Assembly (NCBI GenBank): GCA_937863215.1
Contig: CALMFQ010000052.1
Location: 1-7,526 of the forward strand
Length of the DNA: 7,526 nucleotides
Source: an uncultured Pseudomonadota bacterium
Lineage (GTDB): Bacteria > Pseudomonadota > Gammaproteobacteria > Burkholderiales > SCOH01
Direction of reading: 5' to 3'
The notes beneath the pieces were generated by a model that made no database searches, was not told the DNA's origin, and saw nothing but the letters and a program-made list of their open reading frames with translations. Shown piece by piece: positions 6,183 through 7,526 of the stretch. The translations under genes and the position numbers were made by a program. Numbering within the stretch: the stretch's first letter is position 1; each line of letters starts with the position of its first letter.

Positions 6183-6260
6183 TTTTGTCTCCATCCGTCA
6201 GATTCTTGACCCACAGTCAGCTTATTTTTTCGCTCCGCCAACGCCAATGACCGCAACGCT

Positions 6261-6271
6261 CAAACTGTTTG
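6261..6271. repeat. Perfect inverted repeat CAAAC-T-GTTTG
   Basis: Five-base arms flank a single central T. It sits 79 bases upstream of the acyl-CoA dehydrogenase start and 61 upstream of the AraC gene, a fitting place for a shared operator. The half-sites also occur, in opposite order, at 5002-5017. Confidence 0.4.
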
Positions 6272-6292
6272 GCAGGATTGGTCAGGCCGCAT

Positions 6293-6323
6293 CTGATAAA
6301 ATCAGTTGATTCAAATCATTGAT
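6293..6323. repeat. Cluster of TGAT/ATCA half-sites upstream of the AraC-family gene
   Basis: TGAT occurs at 6294-6297, 6307-6310 and 6320-6323, exactly 13 bases apart each time; ATCA occurs at 6301-6304 and 6315-6318. They form two perfect inverted repeats, at 6293-6305 and 6307-6318. The cluster overlaps the plus-strand -10-like TAAAAT and ends 8 bases before the regulator's start codon, a usual place for autorepression. Confidence 0.5.
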
Positions 6324-6331
6324 GCACTGAC

Positions 6332-7381
6332 GTGGCAGAATCAGCAAGCCGGATACCGGAAAGCCGCAAGCACACGATCCCGGTCAAGTTCGTGGTCGCC
6401 GCATTGCGCCACGCGTTTGCCGCCGGTGTCGATGTCGAAATGGTGCTGGAACGCGCCGGCATTGCGCCCGATCTGCTGCAAGTGCCGCAGGCGCTGGTAT
6501 CCACCGAGCAGTTCGTTGCCTTCATCCAGACGCTGTGGCTGATGATGCGCGACGAATTTCTCGGTTTCTGCCCCAACGAGGCCAGCAAGCTCGGCACCTT
6601 CGCGATGATGTGCTACACCGCGATCCATTGCGGCTCGCTGCGGCGTGCGCTGTATCGCGGCATGTTCTACTACGACCTGATGACCGATGCGTTTCACGTC
6701 AGTCTGACACGCGAAACCGACCGCGCGGTGCTGCATTTCGAAAACCGGCGCATGGACGATCCGGATCATTTCCTCACCGAATGCTGGCTGGTGATCTGGC
6801 ACGGTTTTGCCTGCTGGCTGGTGGGTAAACGGATTCCGATCGTCGATGCCGAATTCGCCTATCCCGAACCGGCGCATACTGCTGAGTACCGGCGTATGTT
6901 CTACGCCCGGCAAACGCGTTTCGATGCGCCGCGCACTGCCATCAGCTTTCCGCTCAGTTACCTCGATCTGCCGGTAATCCAGAACGAGCACACGCTGAAG
7001 GCGTTTCTCAAGACTTCGCCGGCCGATCTGCTGGTAAAGCCGAAGAACGACGACAGCCTGACCGGACGCATCCGCGCGCTGTTGCGCCAGCGTTCCGATT
7101 ATCCGGAATTCGAGCAGGTGGCAGCGGAGCTGCTGCTGACACCGCAGACGTTACGGCGCCGGCTGAAGGACGAGGGCAGCTCGTACCAGCAGATCAAGGA
7201 TAATCTGCGTCGCGATACCGCGGTGTATTTCCTCTCCCGGCCGGAGCTGTCCATCGACGAAATCGCGCTGCAGTTGGGCTTCTCCGAGCCGAGTGCGTTC
7301 CATCGGGCATTCAAGAAATGGACCGGGGTCACGCCCGGTGTCTACCGGCAGGAAAAAAGCCTGCGCCCGGCTCAGGATTGA
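6332..7381 (+). CDS. AraC-family transcriptional regulator (Arabinose_bd-type N-terminal domain)
   Basis: This 349-residue protein has a ligand-sensing or dimerising N-terminal domain (about 17-205) like the Arabinose_bd-domain AraC proteins of the OruR type. The C-terminal domain has two helix-turn-helix motifs: about 260-300 (VAAELLLTPQTLRRRLKDEG and the following linker helix) and 307-340 (SIDEIALQLGFSEPSAFHRA, then FKKWTGVTPGVYR), the AraC signature. The start is GTG 6332: an in-frame stop lies at 6320-6322 and the next in-frame ATG is only at residue 37. The ribosome binding site is weak. It is divergent from the acyl-CoA dehydrogenase, so it probably regulates that operon, perhaps with an acyl-CoA or fatty acid as signal; the ligand is inference. 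The next gene follows after 5 bases and is likely cotranscribed. Family assignment is firm. Confidence 0.94.
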   Translation: MAESASRIPESRKHTIPVKFVVAALRHAFAAGVDVEMVLERAGIAPDLLQVPQALVSTEQFVAFIQTLWLMMRDEFLGFCPNEASKLGTFAMMCYTAIHCGSLRRALYRGMFYYDLMTDAFHVSLTRETDRAVLHFENRRMDDPDHFLTECWLVIWHGFACWLVGKRIPIVDAEFAYPEPAHTAEYRRMFYARQTRFDAPRTAISFPLSYLDLPVIQNEHTLKAFLKTSPADLLVKPKNDDSLTGRIRALLRQRSDYPEFEQVAAELLLTPQTLRRRLKDEGSSYQQIKDNLRRDTAVYFLSRPELSIDEIALQLGFSEPSAFHRAFKKWTGVTPGVYRQEKSLRPAQD

Positions 7382-7386
7382 TCCGC

Positions 7387-7526
7387 ATGCCCGTCGCTTA
7401 TCTGCGCGAACTGACCGGCCACGAGCGCCAGAGCCGCGGCAACCGCCATCTCGGGCTGTCGCTGGCGTTCATTGCCGGTGCGATGAACGCCGGCAGTTTT
7501 CTCGCGGTGGGGCAGTACACCTCGCA
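7387..7526 (+). CDS. DUF1275/YoaK-family membrane protein, N-terminal part only
   Basis: Only 46 codons lie inside the window. After a short basic start (MPVAYLRELTGHERQSRGNR) comes a hydrophobic segment (LGLSLAFIAGAMNAGSFLAV) and GQYTS, the typical first membrane helix of DUF1275 proteins (family pattern AGxxNAxxFLxxGxxxSHxTG). Full members have about 220-240 residues and six membrane helices; their role is unknown. The start ATG is preceded at 9 bases by AGGA (7374-7377), which overlaps the end of the AraC gene, and the gap is 5 bases, so the two genes are probably one operon. Confidence 0.8.
   Translation, partial: MPVAYLRELTGHERQSRGNRHLGLSLAFIAGAMNAGSFLAVGQYTS

Larger units (their letters stand above)
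6183..6331. promoter_or_regulatory. Divergent promoter/operator region between acyl-CoA dehydrogenase and AraC-family gene
   Basis: This spacer must hold promoters for both directions. For the minus direction, TTGGCG (6247-6242) and TAAGCT (6224-6219) stand 17 bases apart but match consensus poorly. For the plus direction, TAAAAT (6297-6302) is a good -10 without a well-spaced -35, as is common for activator-dependent promoters. Perfect inverted repeats lie at 6261-6271 (CAAAC-T-GTTTG), 6293-6305 (CTGAT-AAA-ATCAG) and 6307-6318 (TGATT-CA-AATCA). They are the natural candidates for binding by the adjacent AraC-type regulator. Confidence 0.5.

Noticed and set aside
3239..6209. Long plus-strand frames at 3239-4048, 4288-5157 and 5247-6209
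   Set aside because: Each lies opposite a well-supported minus-strand enzyme gene and shows the same Arg/Gly/His/Ala-rich antisense composition, without motifs or ribosome binding sites.

Overview
The window looks like part of a GC-rich proteobacterial chromosome, most likely a betaproteobacterium. That placement is inferred from protein character and GC bias, not from a marker gene. It carries five genes on the minus strand (the leftmost cut by the window edge) and two on the plus strand (the rightmost cut). I see no RNA genes, insertion sequences, CRISPR arrays or clear Rho-independent terminators.

Left part, all minus strand: an iron-dependent alcohol dehydrogenase (1162-2445) is followed 148 bases downstream by a large dehydrogenase-like protein (1-1013) that runs off the window. 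Its first 300 or so residues resemble proteins annotated 'quinate 5-dehydrogenase'. Just before the cut it begins a second domain that looks like the COG5322 / cyanobacterial acyl-ACP-reductase-like family. If so, the pair could be an acyl-thioester or aldehyde reductase plus an alcohol dehydrogenase. This is the most interesting hypothesis in the window. A 409-base gap (2446-2854) upstream of the alcohol dehydrogenase has an AT-rich core with two perfect short palindromes and a direct repeat, and is probably a regulatory region.

Middle part, minus strand, in transcription order: an LCAD-type acyl-CoA dehydrogenase (5040-6182), cysteine synthase A (4009-4944) and an alpha-methylacyl-CoA racemase (2855-4000). 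The racemase and acyl-CoA dehydrogenase fit together as steps in degrading 2-methyl-branched acyl-CoAs: the racemase makes the (2S) epimer that acyl-CoA dehydrogenases oxidise. The cysteine synthase between them is out of place. It may have its own promoter.

Right part, plus strand: a divergently oriented AraC-family regulator (6332-7381) is followed after 5 bases by a DUF1275/YoaK-type membrane protein (7387 onward, cut). The 149-base divergent spacer holds a cluster of TGAT/ATCA inverted repeats and a CAAAC-T-GTTTG palindrome. This suggests that the AraC protein controls itself and the acyl-CoA dehydrogenase operon.
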